From Hallella multisaccharivorax DSM 17128 (GTDB lineage: Bacteria > Bacteroidota > Bacteroidia > Bacteroidales > Bacteroidaceae): 64,000 bases of DNA. The position numbers and the translations under genes were made by a program. A model generated the notes under the pieces. The model made no database searches, was not told where the DNA came from, and worked only from the letters and a program-made list of their open reading frames with translations. Positions 44,752 to 53,667 of this stretch are shown here, piece by piece. Numbering within the stretch: position 1 is the stretch's first letter; each line of letters begins with the position of its first letter. Where the stretch lies: assembly GCF_000218235.1 (NCBI RefSeq), contig NZ_GL945017.1, forward strand, positions 1,755,725-1,819,724, in the 5' to 3' direction.

Positions 44752-45603
44752 ATGAGCCAATTTTACGCATTGATGCACGACAATACTGTAAAGTATATAT
44801 CTCTAAAAGAAGAGATTGTAACCGATGTTAGAAATCTCTTTATAAACGGAGGTGCTATATTAAAACCTGAAGGTATAGAAGAGGATGTATTTGATGGTAA
44901 TATCGTAAGCCGAAATGGGGAAAATATTACGTATGTCAATTATAACTTACCAGAAGATTTTATTCATATACCAGATAATCAAGCTGACATGTCCGAATAT
45001 AATATAAATGAGGACATACCTAAAAGTATATTTTATTACGATGACGGGAAAATTTATTTTCAGGTTTTTAACAAGAAGAATATGTTACAACGTAAAATGG
45101 TCTTACAGTTTGAGCATGGGAACGTATTTACTAAAATGAATAACACAGCTTTTATTGTTGAGGATAAAGTTCATGCTATATACGAGGATGGGAAGTTGTA
45201 TTTCCAGAATTATACAATTGCAAATCAGATATTCTCATTAATAGATTTCATCACCGAAGCCACAAATACTGAAATTGAATCCTTTGGAGAGATAGAAGGC
45301 ATCAATGTAAGTACAGAAAACATAAAACATATTGCGAATATAAAGACTCGTCGACTTATAAAATTATTATCCAATACAGATAATATTGCAACTTTTATGA
45401 GAAAGGCATCTCGAACAAGAACTAGTCTTTTAAGGAAATATGGAGTAAACGCACAAATCAACGAAAACAATGAATTAGTATTACTAACTAATAATGTTGC
45501 AGATTTGAATCGCGTCTTGGAATTTCTTAATGAAGATATATTTAGAGGAGTAATCACCGATAGCCTTTACCGATCAAATTCAAAGAAAAAAGATAATCAT
45601 TAA
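44752..45603 (+). CDS. kwaB: KwaB-like DUF4868 protein (Kiwa defence system)
   Basis: 283 residues. The region AFIVEDKVHAIYEDGKLYFQ followed by ANQIFSLIDFITEATNTEIE resembles the DUF4868 core of KwaB (Asp/Glu-bounded strands, then a helix with IF), the cytoplasmic effector of Kiwa that binds DNA and blocks phage late events. The C-terminal part (TRRLIKLLSNTDNIATFMRK) is basic and helical. Spacing to KwaA and RhuM is 2 bp on each side, so the genes are tightly coupled. Family call by recall, not search. Confidence 0.65.
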   Translation: MSQFYALMHDNTVKYISLKEEIVTDVRNLFINGGAILKPEGIEEDVFDGNIVSRNGENITYVNYNLPEDFIHIPDNQADMSEYNINEDIPKSIFYYDDGKIYFQVFNKKNMLQRKMVLQFEHGNVFTKMNNTAFIVEDKVHAIYEDGKLYFQNYTIANQIFSLIDFITEATNTEIESFGEIEGINVSTENIKHIANIKTRRLIKLLSNTDNIATFMRKASRTRTSLLRKYGVNAQINENNELVLLTNNVADLNRVLEFLNEDIFRGVITDSLYRSNSKKKDNH

Positions 45604-45605
45604 TT

Positions 45606-46613
45606 ATGATTGATGAGAATAAGATAATACTCTATCAGGACGATAACGAAATAACTCGTGTATCGGTACGTTTTGCTGATAAAGATCTGTGGCTTACACA
45701 GAATCAGTTGGCGGAAATTTATTGCACTACACAACAAAACATTAGCCAACATGTGGACAATATATATAAGGACGGAGAACTTGCCATAGAAGCAACTAAC
45801 AAGAAATTCTTGTTAGTTCGACAAGAGGGAAATCGTCAGGTAAAACGTAACATTGACCACTATAATCTTGATATGATAATTGCCCTTGGCTATCGTATTC
45901 AATCGCAAGTGGCTACTCGTTTCCGTCGCTGGGCAACACAGCGGCTTCACGAATACATTCAAAAGGGATTCACTATGGACGATGAGCGGTTGAAACAAGG
46001 AGGCAACCGCTACTTCCGTGAATTATTGCAACGTATTAGGGATATTCGTAGCAGTGAGCGCAACTTCTACCAACAAATTACAGATATTTACGCCACAGCC
46101 ACAGACTATGATCCTCGTGACGAGATGACAAAGATGTTCTTTGCTACCGTGCAAAACAAGTTGCACTATGCAGTTCATGAGAATACGGCCGCGGAAGTTA
46201 TCTACAATCGGGTGGACAATGAAAAGCCGTTTGTCGGCATGACAAACTTCAAAGATTACTATGTAACTAAGGACGATGTGAAAATCGCTAAAAACTACCT
46301 GTCTGAGATTGAACTCCAACGTTTGAATCTGCTTGTTTCCGGGTTCTTGGATTTTGCAGAGTTCCAAGCATTGGAAATGAATCCCATGACAATGAAAGAT
46401 TGGATAGAAGCATTGGATAACCAGATTATTGCTCATAAACGGAAGGTTTTGATTGGCAAGGGAAACATTTCGCATAAACAGGCGATTGAAAAAGCAGAAA
46501 AGGAGTTTGCCATCTATCGCAAACGCGAAATGGATTTGCTTGAAAGCGATTTTGATAAGGAAATCAAAAAATTGAAAGACAATGATGGCAATAGTTCAAA
46601 ATATTTTTTTTAA
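45606..46613 (+). CDS. RhuM family protein
   Basis: 335 residues. N-terminal signature VSVRFADKDLWLTQNQLAEI followed by YCTTQQNISQHVDNIYKDGE and YNLDMIIALGYRIQSQVATR, RFRRWATQRLHEYIQKGFTM is typical of RhuM, first named in a Salmonella pathogenicity island and common in defence islands, often next to restriction systems. The C-terminal half holds a Fic/DinD-like helical segment (GNISHKQAIEKAEKEFAIYR). Role unknown; here it is the last gene of the Kiwa operon. Confidence 0.85.
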   Translation: MIDENKIILYQDDNEITRVSVRFADKDLWLTQNQLAEIYCTTQQNISQHVDNIYKDGELAIEATNKKFLLVRQEGNRQVKRNIDHYNLDMIIALGYRIQSQVATRFRRWATQRLHEYIQKGFTMDDERLKQGGNRYFRELLQRIRDIRSSERNFYQQITDIYATATDYDPRDEMTKMFFATVQNKLHYAVHENTAAEVIYNRVDNEKPFVGMTNFKDYYVTKDDVKIAKNYLSEIELQRLNLLVSGFLDFAEFQALEMNPMTMKDWIEALDNQIIAHKRKVLIGKGNISHKQAIEKAEKEFAIYRKREMDLLESDFDKEIKKLKDNDGNSSKYFF

Positions 46614-46989
46614 TTTGTATCAAGAAATCATCTGCTTCCACGATGTGCAAAACGCAGAAGTCTGACGGTAGAGCAATAAGAGGAGAATACTGTTAGGGTG
46701 ATTCTGAAAAGTAATGATATTGAGCTACTTGGGAAGAGATTACGATTCATGATGGCACCACAAATGAAAATTCATAAAAGAGGTTGTCCGGTTTTTGGAT
46801 AACCTCTTTCTTTTTACACTCTCGCGCATAGCCTTTTGCTCTTCCGTTCACAAAAATTTCTTCCTCACCAGCATCCCTTTCGTCAGGGTGCAGATGAGAT
46901 GTTTTCAGAAGCAGTTGCAGGTGATAATTGAGTTTCTTCCACGTTACACCGAAAAACCCCACGAGTTCACTCTCCGTCATGGCTATATC

Positions 46990-48233
46990 GAGACCTCTGC
47001 AAAACTCTTCCTATAATTTGTCTTTCTTAAATATTTTTTGTACCTTTATGGTATGAAACAGAAGTTATCCTCTCCCAGTTTTGCTGACCTATTCCTTGGA
47101 CAAAGAAAGGTCAAGCAGACATTATTTTCACAAATAAATACAATCATTGATTGGGCACCTATTCGTGCTATAATAGAAGTGGCTTATACAAAAGGCTATA
47201 AGTCTACTGGCCGGCCCAGCTATGACAGCCTTGTTTTATTCAAGATTGAATTACTCCGCACCTGGTATGGTCTGAGTGACGGAGAAGTTGAAGATCAGGT
47301 TAACGACCGCCTGTCTTTTAGTCGCTTTGCAGGTCTTGGCATGGAAGATATTGTTCCTGATAGTACTACTGTGTGCCGTTTTCGCAACATTCTTGTTGAA
47401 GCGGATTTGTATGATACGCTTCTTGAGGAGTTTAATAGGCAATTGGAAGCTAAAGGAATCATTGTAAAGCGTGGCGCCATTATTGATGCCAGCATTACGA
47501 ATACGCCCCCGCGGAGGTAAGAGCTATGAGGTCGTTGAGGATAGAAAAGAGGATGAGAACATGGAGGCTTCGGAGAAAGCCATGCTCAAAGAAGTTGTCA
47601 AGCCTAACGTAGACACAGAAGCCCGTTGGGTAAAGAAGATGGGAAAGCTCCACTTCGGTTACAAGCGTCACACGGTAACGGATGAAAACGGATTGGTGCT
47701 TGCCGAGGAAACGACAGCTGCCAATGAAAGTGATATGAAACACTTAGAAACACCCCTGAAGAAAGCTAAATTGCCACGGAAAGCACTTGTCTATGCCGAT
47801 AAAGGATATGACTCGATGGAGAACAAAGAAACCCTCAAACGTATGAAACTCAAAAGTCGTATCATGCATAAAGGAACAAGAGGACATGAAATTACAGAAA
47901 GGCAGCAGCGTATCAACGTTGCGATAAGTAAGACACGCTACAAAGTAGAACGTACCTTTGGTTCTATGCATAGATGGTTTGGTGCTGGAATAGCAAGATA
48001 CGTTGGACTTTCAAAAGCACATGCGCAGCATATTATGGAATCCATTGCCTACAACTTGTACCGAACACCAGGGATTATTGTGTCAAATTGTATCAGATAA
48101 TATGAAAATACACCGATAAAAGATTATTATCTACTCAAAAATAACCTCCAACGGCATCTTTTGGTCAAAAATATTCATTCTTCTAATAGTATATGGGTGA
48201 AAATTGAGAGGGTGCAGGTTTTTCAGAGGTCTC
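46990..48233 (+). mobile_element. IS5-family insertion sequence, 1244 bp
   Basis: Ends are inverted repeats starting GAGACCTCTG on both sides (left 46990, right reverse complement ending 48233), and it is flanked by 5-bp direct repeats ATATC. Carries one transposase region in two overlapping frames. It interrupts the integrase-linked gene whose intact form is at 40924-41325, so the pre-insertion sequence can be read there. Confidence 0.88.
47053..48100 (+). CDS. IS5-family transposase in two overlapping frames
   Basis: Frame A (47053-47520) has the DUF772-type N-terminus (ADLFLGQRKVKQTLFSQINT) and the first catalytic Asp (GAIIDASITNTP). Frame B (to 48100) has the DDE core: VYADKGYDSMENKETLKRM (second Asp) and YKVERTFGSMHRWFGAGIAR (Glu). 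The switch lies at a C5 run (47506-47510), where the two frames would join as TNTP-RPRGGKSYE. This may be programmed frameshifting, known in some IS5 subgroups, or an inactivating indel. Confidence 0.82.
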
Positions 48234-48321
48234 ATATCGCCATTTCCCTTGCGAACAATTTGCATATTGTCTCCCCATTCAAAATAGCTGCGGTCTCTTT
48301 TTGTTTGATGGTGATTGACGT

Positions 48322-49557
48322 TCATATCGCTTCCTCCTTTTCTTTCTCCTTTTGATATTTCCTAATCAGTCTGTCCATATCCTCCGAAATCTTATTGTCG
48401 GTTACTTGCGCATAGATTTGTGTGCTGGCGATAGATGCGTGTCCCATCATCTTGGCAATGCTCTCAATGGGAATACCGGCACTCAGACTCATCGTGCCGA
48501 ACGTATGTCGCGCCGTGTGCGAGGTAAAGGGAAAAGATATACCTGCCCGTAATCGCAAGGCTTTGAGACAAGACTGATAAGTGGGATATTTGATATGGGG
48601 GAGCAGTGTTTCCCTTTCATCGCTGTGCATTTTCTCTATTAACCGAACAGCTTCCGGCAATAACTTGATACGACAAAGCACGCCCGTCTTTTGTCTGTTG
48701 AACTTCAACCACAAACTGCCTGCATCATCACGAACAAGATGCTTCTTGCTTAGTTCCATCAAATCACAATAGGCTGCACCAGTATAACAGGCGAAGAGAA
48801 ACACATCACGAGCAGTTTCCATTTCTTTTTCCAATTCATCAAAGCGGAGTGCTTTGAGTTTGTCCAATGCTTCCTTGTCGAGTGCCTTGGGCGCTTTCTT
48901 GTTCCCCCGTTCTATATGGACATTGTCAAACAGAAGCGTATCAGCCAGTCCCTCACGATAAGCCAGCCTGCAGACAGTCTTCAAATCTGCTGCAACTCTG
49001 AAAAATGTGCTTTGCTGATGACCAAGCTCACCGAGACAGAACGCCTGCAACTCATAGATAAAGTTTTCTGTCAACTGCGAGAAAGCCAAATCCGAAACAT
49101 GATACTTCTTCTGCATAAACTCCTGCAACCGTTTTCGAGTGGAGTGATAGGCTGACATAGACCCTTCCTTGATGTCTATACCGATATGACTCTCTTTCTC
49201 CTTGATAAGCATATCCAGCCTCTCAACAAGCCTGCATCGTGCTTGCATGCTACCTTGAAACAGTTCTTTTACATCGGTTGCATCAAATGGCCGGCCTTTG
49301 GCAATCAACGATTGATAGGCAGATTGAATGGAAAGCAACAAATTCTCCAATCTCCCATTAATCTCCACCGCTTCACGGCTCTTACCATCCATCCTGCTCT
49401 CACGTGAATTCCACAAATCAGGATTACAGGAAAGCTTACAACTGAACTGGGCAATGGAACGCCCTATGATAATACGTCCCATAATCGGAGCCTTGCCCGA
49501 CTTGTCCAGACCACTCTTTTTAAGGTAGAGTAACACCTTCATCTTTTCTGTTTTCAT
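48322..49557 (-). CDS. Tyrosine-type site-specific integrase
   Basis: 411 residues, full length. N-terminal arm-binding region (MKVLLYLKKSGLDKSGKAPI), SAM-like core-binding domain and catalytic domain: FACYTGAAYCDLMELSKKHL (first Arg replaced by Ala, as tolerated in Bacteroidetes integrases), KTGVLCRIKLLPEAVRLIEK, HTARHTFGTMSLSAGIP and MMGHASIASTQIYAQV with catalytic His, Arg and Tyr. It stops in an ATGA overlap with the disrupted accessory gene. Last functional integrase of the inserted block; an upstream nested palindrome may be its control or core site. Confidence 0.92.
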   Translation of the reverse strand: MKTEKMKVLLYLKKSGLDKSGKAPIMGRIIIGRSIAQFSCKLSCNPDLWNSRESRMDGKSREAVEINGRLENLLLSIQSAYQSLIAKGRPFDATDVKELFQGSMQARCRLVERLDMLIKEKESHIGIDIKEGSMSAYHSTRKRLQEFMQKKYHVSDLAFSQLTENFIYELQAFCLGELGHQQSTFFRVAADLKTVCRLAYREGLADTLLFDNVHIERGNKKAPKALDKEALDKLKALRFDELEKEMETARDVFLFACYTGAAYCDLMELSKKHLVRDDAGSLWLKFNRQKTGVLCRIKLLPEAVRLIEKMHSDERETLLPHIKYPTYQSCLKALRLRAGISFPFTSHTARHTFGTMSLSAGIPIESIAKMMGHASIASTQIYAQVTDNKISEDMDRLIRKYQKEKEKEEAI

Positions 49558-49599
49558 ACGCTTTAATATTTGTGGGTAAAGTTACCCGAATTAAAGCGT
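49558..49599. repeat. Nested palindrome at the integrase start
   Basis: Outer arms ACGCTTTAAT (49558-49567) and ATTAAAGCGT (49590-49599) are perfect complements; between them lies GGGTAA-AG-TTACCC (49574-49587). Touches the integrase start codon. The right half recurs at 57221-57243 before the RiPP precursor. Confidence 0.7.
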
Positions 49600-49848
49600 T
49601 CCTCACTTATGCAGAAAACTGCCGACCAAAGCAACAACCACACGAGTGGAAATAATTCAGTTACCGAATACTGCACCATCGTTACCTACATCAAAACAAG
49701 GTAACACTCTGGTAACTGAACTTCTGCCTAAATCTGTACTTTTCTGCCTTTTACAAACAATGCAGCATCATGCAAATCGTTCCATTTCTCACTCATTATC
49801 AGTTAGTTTACGCCAACTTCGACTTTTCTTCATTTTCGTTGATTAGTT
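49600..49848. other. Right end region of the inserted block
   Basis: About 250 bp with no gene. Contains GTTACC-N13-GGTAAC at about 49680-49704 and another GGTAAC, echoing GTTACC/GGTAAC at the left end (34546-34576). Confidence 0.45.
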
Positions 49849-49898
49849 ACACTGTAATCGCATCGCCTTTACACTGTAATGGCATTACCTTTACGGCG
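49849..49898. repeat. REP-like repeat, right flank of the inserted block
   Basis: Two adjacent units (TTACACTGTAATCGCATCGC, then TTTACACTGTAATGGCATTACC and TTTACGGCG). Shares GTAATCGCATCGCCTTTACA with 34483-34502. The last unit supplies the stop codon of the TIGR02757 gene. Confidence 0.75.
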
Positions 49899-50673
49899 CG
49901 GAGGCAACACCAAGGCCAAAAAGTGCAAAATCGCCTTTGGCGGGATCGTCGGGGAAAATCTGTTTTAAGGTGCCGGTAAGCTGTTCAACGACATGCCAGT
50001 TAGCAGTTTTGGCGGTGATCAGCCCCAACCGCCGTGCCTGCTGCATGACATGGGTATCGAGGGGGATGAACAGCGTCCGCTTATCAATAAAGCCCGACCA
50101 TAGGCCGAGGTCAACGGGCGAAGCGTCTCTTGCCATCCACCGCAAGAACATGCAAGGACGCTTGGCAACGGACGTATGGGGAGCCGGTACCATGCCTTTA
50201 ATGCCACGGTCAAGAAAGAAGTCACCAAAGGCTTCAAGCACGCTCAGGGCGGTATGGTTTCGGACGTAAGCCATGGCGAAATCGCCGATAGACCCATAAA
50301 GAATCGTCATTTCCCTGAGCACGTCGCACAGCCGAAGCATCATCCCATTGTTGTAGAGCCGATAGAACGATCGCCTCTCATCAGCAAAGATCGTGCGGTA
50401 TTGTCGCTCCCTCAGCCAGATGAAAGGCTCTCCCCCGCTCTCCTGAAGCAGCAACTTCAACTTTGGGAAGAAGAGATCCCGACGGCCATAACTGAGCACG
50501 GAGGCCAGAAAAGCCATCACCTCTTGATTTTCCCTGCCCTCAACCTGGTGCATCAACCACGAAGGATCGCTGTCAAGAAAGGCCGCGGTCTCATATTGTG
50601 ACGCAAGCGCCCGCAGCTGTCGCTTCAGAGGATCAATATCAATGGACAGACCTTGTATCGCATGTTTATTCAT
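49891..50673 (-). CDS. TIGR02757 family protein (DUF2400)
   Basis: 260 residues; a conserved Bacteroidetes family of unknown function. Features: FLASVLSYGRRDLFFPKLKL, FLRWMARDASPVDLGLW and FIPLDTHVMQQARRLGLITA, with a C-terminal FALFGLGV; some resemble HhH-type DNA-glycosylase cores. The ATG at 50673 is taken: the alternative start at 50685 would lie inside the -7 box at 50683-50690. Core gene that borders the inserted block. Confidence 0.85.
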   Translation of the reverse strand: MNKHAIQGLSIDIDPLKRQLRALASQYETAAFLDSDPSWLMHQVEGRENQEVMAFLASVLSYGRRDLFFPKLKLLLQESGGEPFIWLRERQYRTIFADERRSFYRLYNNGMMLRLCDVLREMTILYGSIGDFAMAYVRNHTALSVLEAFGDFFLDRGIKGMVPAPHTSVAKRPCMFLRWMARDASPVDLGLWSGFIDKRTLFIPLDTHVMQQARRLGLITAKTANWHVVEQLTGTLKQIFPDDPAKGDFALFGLGVASAP

Positions 50674-50682
50674 ATTCAGCCG

Positions 50683-50690
50683 CAAAATTA
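50683..50690 (-). promoter_or_regulatory. -7 box for the TIGR02757 gene
   Basis: Minus strand TAATTTTG ending 9 bp before the ATG at 50673, implying a leaderless or nearly leaderless mRNA. No -33 TTTG. Confidence 0.5.
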
Positions 50691-50968
50691 CATTTTTTTG
50701 TAGTAATCCGTAGCTGCTGAATGGCCTGTATTAAGGATTATTGGATAAAAGCTTATAAATGATTGAATGTTTTTCCTTAATTTTGGATAGAAAAGCGGCA
50801 TTCCTTTATACATTTATACAAGGGTGTTCCGTGCGATTGCCGATTTTCGGGTGATGACAAGGACTTCTCCCTGCAACCGTTCATCGGCATGTTTCTCGGG
50901 CAATCGTACCCCTGCGGTGCATCCCCTTTTGTGGTTTTCCACAATCGCAGGTATGGCACAATGTGATA

Positions 50969-51184
50969 TTAGTCCTTCCAGGGATTGTAACCCCCGTTAC
51001 CAAAATCATCGGAGAACCACCCCCGCTTGGCGCCGATGCCGCCCTCCGGGTCGCCATCGATGATGGGCTGCTGGTCGGTCTTCCCGTCACCGTCATTATC
51101 TACCTGCGAAAAAGTGATGAGTACCGAATGTTCCATATTGACGAAAAACATTTCCATCTCTGGTCTTATATATTTCCTTTTCAT
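50969..51184 (-). CDS. Small protein downstream of the secreted protein gene
   Basis: 71 residues, starting MKRKYIRPEMEMFFVNMEHS, then an acidic, Gly-rich stretch with VDNDGDGKTDQQ and GGIGAKRGWFSDDF. Small proteins beginning (K/R)KYxxPxxE and ending with acidic/Trp motifs are frequent next to secreted-protein genes in Prevotella; their function is unknown. The DxDGDGxTD stretch resembles a calcium loop. It is 10 bp after the large secreted gene, so co-transcribed. Confidence 0.68.
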   Translation of the reverse strand: MKRKYIRPEMEMFFVNMEHSVLITFSQVDNDGDGKTDQQPIIDGDPEGGIGAKRGWFSDDFGNGGYNPWKD

Positions 51185-51194
51185 TTCTGTAAAA

Positions 51195-53354
51195 TTATTT
51201 AATCGCTACTTTTCTGTGGCTCACAATATAAATACCGGCTGGCAAGCGGTCGAGGTCTAAGGCATCGGAAGCCACTTTCTGCCCCTGCAAGTTGTAAACA
51301 GCTGCGTCTGTACGAGCCGGCTGTGCATCCAGCTCCTGCCCCTGTATGGCAGTTACTTCGCCCTCTGTTTTACCGTCTATGGCAAAGGTCACGGCCTTTG
51401 CGGGGCTTGCGCCGCTTGTGTTGGTGGCAATCCAGCATCGGAAGCCCTTGATGGGAAGTGCCGATGTGGTGTGATACCATTTTCCGTTGTTGCCGCCCAG
51501 CACATACGATTGGGCGGGGACGAAGTTTGCGGTCTGGTTGATTTGCGTACCGCAAAACTGGATGCTGCCCGCCTCGGTGCTTGTTGTTTTTGGGGTCTCG
51601 GCAAAGGTTGCCTCCGGCATGGAAGCAAGCACCACATTGTTGATGGTGAAATAGGGTGCCGCAACGGTGATTTGGGTATGGTCGTTGAGGTCTTTGCTGT
51701 AATTGCCAGTCGTTACATTGGCAGTACGGGTGGACTGCATGATGTAGAGCTGGCTCGGAACTATGACGGTTGCGCCGTCGTCCGAAAGGTCAACTGATTC
51801 GAAATCAATGCGTGTGGGGATGTCCTCGTCCTGTCCTTTCAGACGGGCAAGTTTGGCATGGTCGCCAAAAGCGGTCTTGAATTGCGCCGCCGTGAGAGCT
51901 ACGGGAAGCGTGATGGAACTCCACAGGCCGGGTGTCATAGTGCGCTTCAGAATCAGCGTGTAAGCATTGCTGGGCGAGAGTTCTTGTTTGGAGAGGTACT
52001 CAAGTGAGATCTGTCCCTCGTCGAGTACCATGTCATTGTCGCCGCAATATTTCAATTGGAAATTGTCGAAGGCCGTCCAGTCGAGGTCTTCTGTAGAGTT
52101 CTCTACCTTGATTCCGATGTTCAGCCTGGTATTGTCGGATGGTACATAAACAAGGATGGAATTATTATATGCGCCTGTTTCAAAGAGTTTGGCGGCCTTG
52201 ATGTAAGGGCTCTCATTAGGCACATCAGAGGCAACATTCACCTTTATAAGGTCGGCAGCCGTATAGGTGAAGTCGTTGCCGAAGATATTCAACTCAGCAG
52301 ACACATTCGATCGTCCTTCCGTTGAGTTTGCGGCATTGGCGAACAGATAGGCCTTCATGTTACTACCTGCACCGGGGCTGCAAAAACCGTCGCACGATAA
52401 TTTGTACCACCCTTTCTTTAATACTGTAACAGCCTGTGTCAGAGTTCCGTTAGCATGGCTGTCGTTGCCCAGGTTCCTGATAGAGCCAATCCAATAGCTT
52501 CCATATTGGCGCTGATAGTCGTCGTTAGCAGTCCATTTGTTGCCCATGCCTACATAATAGGTATAGCTCGCTCCCTGGTCGAAGGAATATGAGGAGTTCA
52601 TGCTGTAATTAAATCCTGAAGCCTGCCATTCGCCAACCTTTCTGTTGCTTCGGTTCATATCCTGGTCGTCAACCAAAAATGTAGCGTCGGCTGGTGACTC
52701 ATTGGAGGCAAATTGTGCCTTGAAAGCGTCTTTCATGTCTTTCAATGTGACGAACTTCCACTCGGCATTCGCTTCGTATCCGCCAGTTGATGTCGGGTAA
52801 ACCAAATCCAATCGGTTCGATGACGACTGCTTGTTGGAAACAATCAGATAGCGATTGCCGCCCATAACCGCGTCGCTACCATTGTAACAATAGAGTGTAT
52901 AAGTCTTACTCCCGCTACTGGTTTCCGTAATAGTCCAGTTGATGTTGGCGTTAGCTGAGGTTCGGTCGCTGTAAACGCGGTCCCAGTCCGGCTGATTTTG
53001 CGTTGTTGGCATACTTGGGGGATTGGGGAAGCCCAGATACTTCCCATCGGAAGTTGTCAAACTACCTTGTATTTGATAAGTCCCATCAGCATTAGCTGTA
53101 AGTATGACAGGCATACCAACCGCGTATGCCGAAACGCTGGTGCCCCAGTTAGAACCTATGTTGAGGTATTTCCCAGTCCCCACATTGTAAAGATATACTG
53201 TGGACATATCCGTATCGCCGCTATTTATGAAGTCAGAGATGGAATTGCCCACCCAGTTGTAACTTGCATCCTGTCCCTGTGCCATAGTTTGTATAGGTAT
53301 GGCTATCAGGACGGAAGCCAGCAAAGGCAATAACAAAAGTCTTGTTCGTTTCAT
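51195..53354 (-). CDS. Large secreted protein with type IX-like C-terminal tail
   Basis: 719 residues. Signal peptide (LLLLPLLASVLIAIPIQTMA). The mature protein is mainly beta-structured: a repeat-rich N-terminal part (YLYNVGTGKYLNIGSNWGTS resembling a carbohydrate-binding ricin-type or RICIN-like fold), then Ig-like modules. The C-terminal about 35 residues (AAVYNLQGQKVASDALDLDR, then LPAGIYIVSHRKVAIK) match the type IX sorting-domain pattern used in Prevotella. Probably a surface adhesin or sugar-binding protein, exported by the T9SS of which porQ is part. Confidence 0.78.
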   Translation of the reverse strand: MKRTRLLLLPLLASVLIAIPIQTMAQGQDASYNWVGNSISDFINSGDTDMSTVYLYNVGTGKYLNIGSNWGTSVSAYAVGMPVILTANADGTYQIQGSLTTSDGKYLGFPNPPSMPTTQNQPDWDRVYSDRTSANANINWTITETSSGSKTYTLYCYNGSDAVMGGNRYLIVSNKQSSSNRLDLVYPTSTGGYEANAEWKFVTLKDMKDAFKAQFASNESPADATFLVDDQDMNRSNRKVGEWQASGFNYSMNSSYSFDQGASYTYYVGMGNKWTANDDYQRQYGSYWIGSIRNLGNDSHANGTLTQAVTVLKKGWYKLSCDGFCSPGAGSNMKAYLFANAANSTEGRSNVSAELNIFGNDFTYTAADLIKVNVASDVPNESPYIKAAKLFETGAYNNSILVYVPSDNTRLNIGIKVENSTEDLDWTAFDNFQLKYCGDNDMVLDEGQISLEYLSKQELSPSNAYTLILKRTMTPGLWSSITLPVALTAAQFKTAFGDHAKLARLKGQDEDIPTRIDFESVDLSDDGATVIVPSQLYIMQSTRTANVTTGNYSKDLNDHTQITVAAPYFTINNVVLASMPEATFAETPKTTSTEAGSIQFCGTQINQTANFVPAQSYVLGGNNGKWYHTTSALPIKGFRCWIATNTSGASPAKAVTFAIDGKTEGEVTAIQGQELDAQPARTDAAVYNLQGQKVASDALDLDRLPAGIYIVSHRKVAIK

Positions 53355-53667
53355 ATTAAAAAGATTAACTCGCTCTAATTTGGACTTTGATTGAATATCA
53401 AGAAGTTGGGCGTTTGCCTATACAATATAGGTAACAATATGGAAACGAGCGGACTTCTACTCGTTTCTGTATTTTGCAATATACAAAGAACGCCTCAATT
53501 CGTTTGCAAAGATACGACAATTTTCTAAATATCTCATAACTTACTAGGAGAAATTTATGGAAATTATAACTTTTGTCTATCAAATAGCTAAAAATGAATA
53601 GCAGGTATTCTGCTTTTATTTCAGAATACCTGCATATTAAAAGGAAACTATGAAACAATTCACTTCT
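53355..53667. other. Intergenic region upstream of the secreted protein gene
   Basis: 313 bp. It holds the promoter/leader module at 53428-53514. The remaining A+T-rich sequence before the barrel gene stop at 53668 (inverted pair AGGTATTCTG/CAGAATACCT near 53603-53630) may be a terminator for that gene. Confidence 0.55.
53428..53514 (-). promoter_or_regulatory. Promoter plus structured leader of the secreted-protein gene
   Basis: Minus strand: -7 box TATCTTTG (53507-53514), then a leader with GCGTTCTTTG and a strong hairpin (CAGAAACGAG with CTCGTTTCC) ending GTTACC. Aligns over its full 87 nt with the orphan copy at 34571-34656. Leader to the ATG is about 155 nt. Confidence 0.68.

Larger units (their letters stand above)
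46747..48325 (-). pseudogene. Second copy of the integrase-linked hypothetical gene, disrupted by an IS
   Basis: Homologous to 40924-41325. The N-terminal part (MNVNHHQTKRDRSYFEWGDN) lies at 48234-48325 and the middle (MTESELVGFFGVTWKKLNYH) at 46826-46985. They are separated by the IS element 46990-48233, inserted with a 5-bp target repeat ATATC (46985-46989 and 48234-48238). Homology to the first copy stops at about 46826, so the 3' end is also lost. Confidence 0.85.
34505..49848. mobile_element. Composite inserted block with mobilization, defence and integrase genes
   Basis: About 15.3 kb bounded by copies of the REP-like repeat. It carries a relaxase/MobC pair with a candidate oriT, HTH pair, DUF3408 gene, cargo, a truncated integrase, a Kiwa-containing operon, an IS5-family element and an intact tyrosine integrase. 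It is A+T richer than the flanking core genes. The near-identical 3' ends of two integrases suggest two related elements in tandem. Exact ends are inferred from the split repeat; no att core is proven. The promoter/leader at 34571-34656 might belong to the chromosome instead. Confidence 0.6.
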
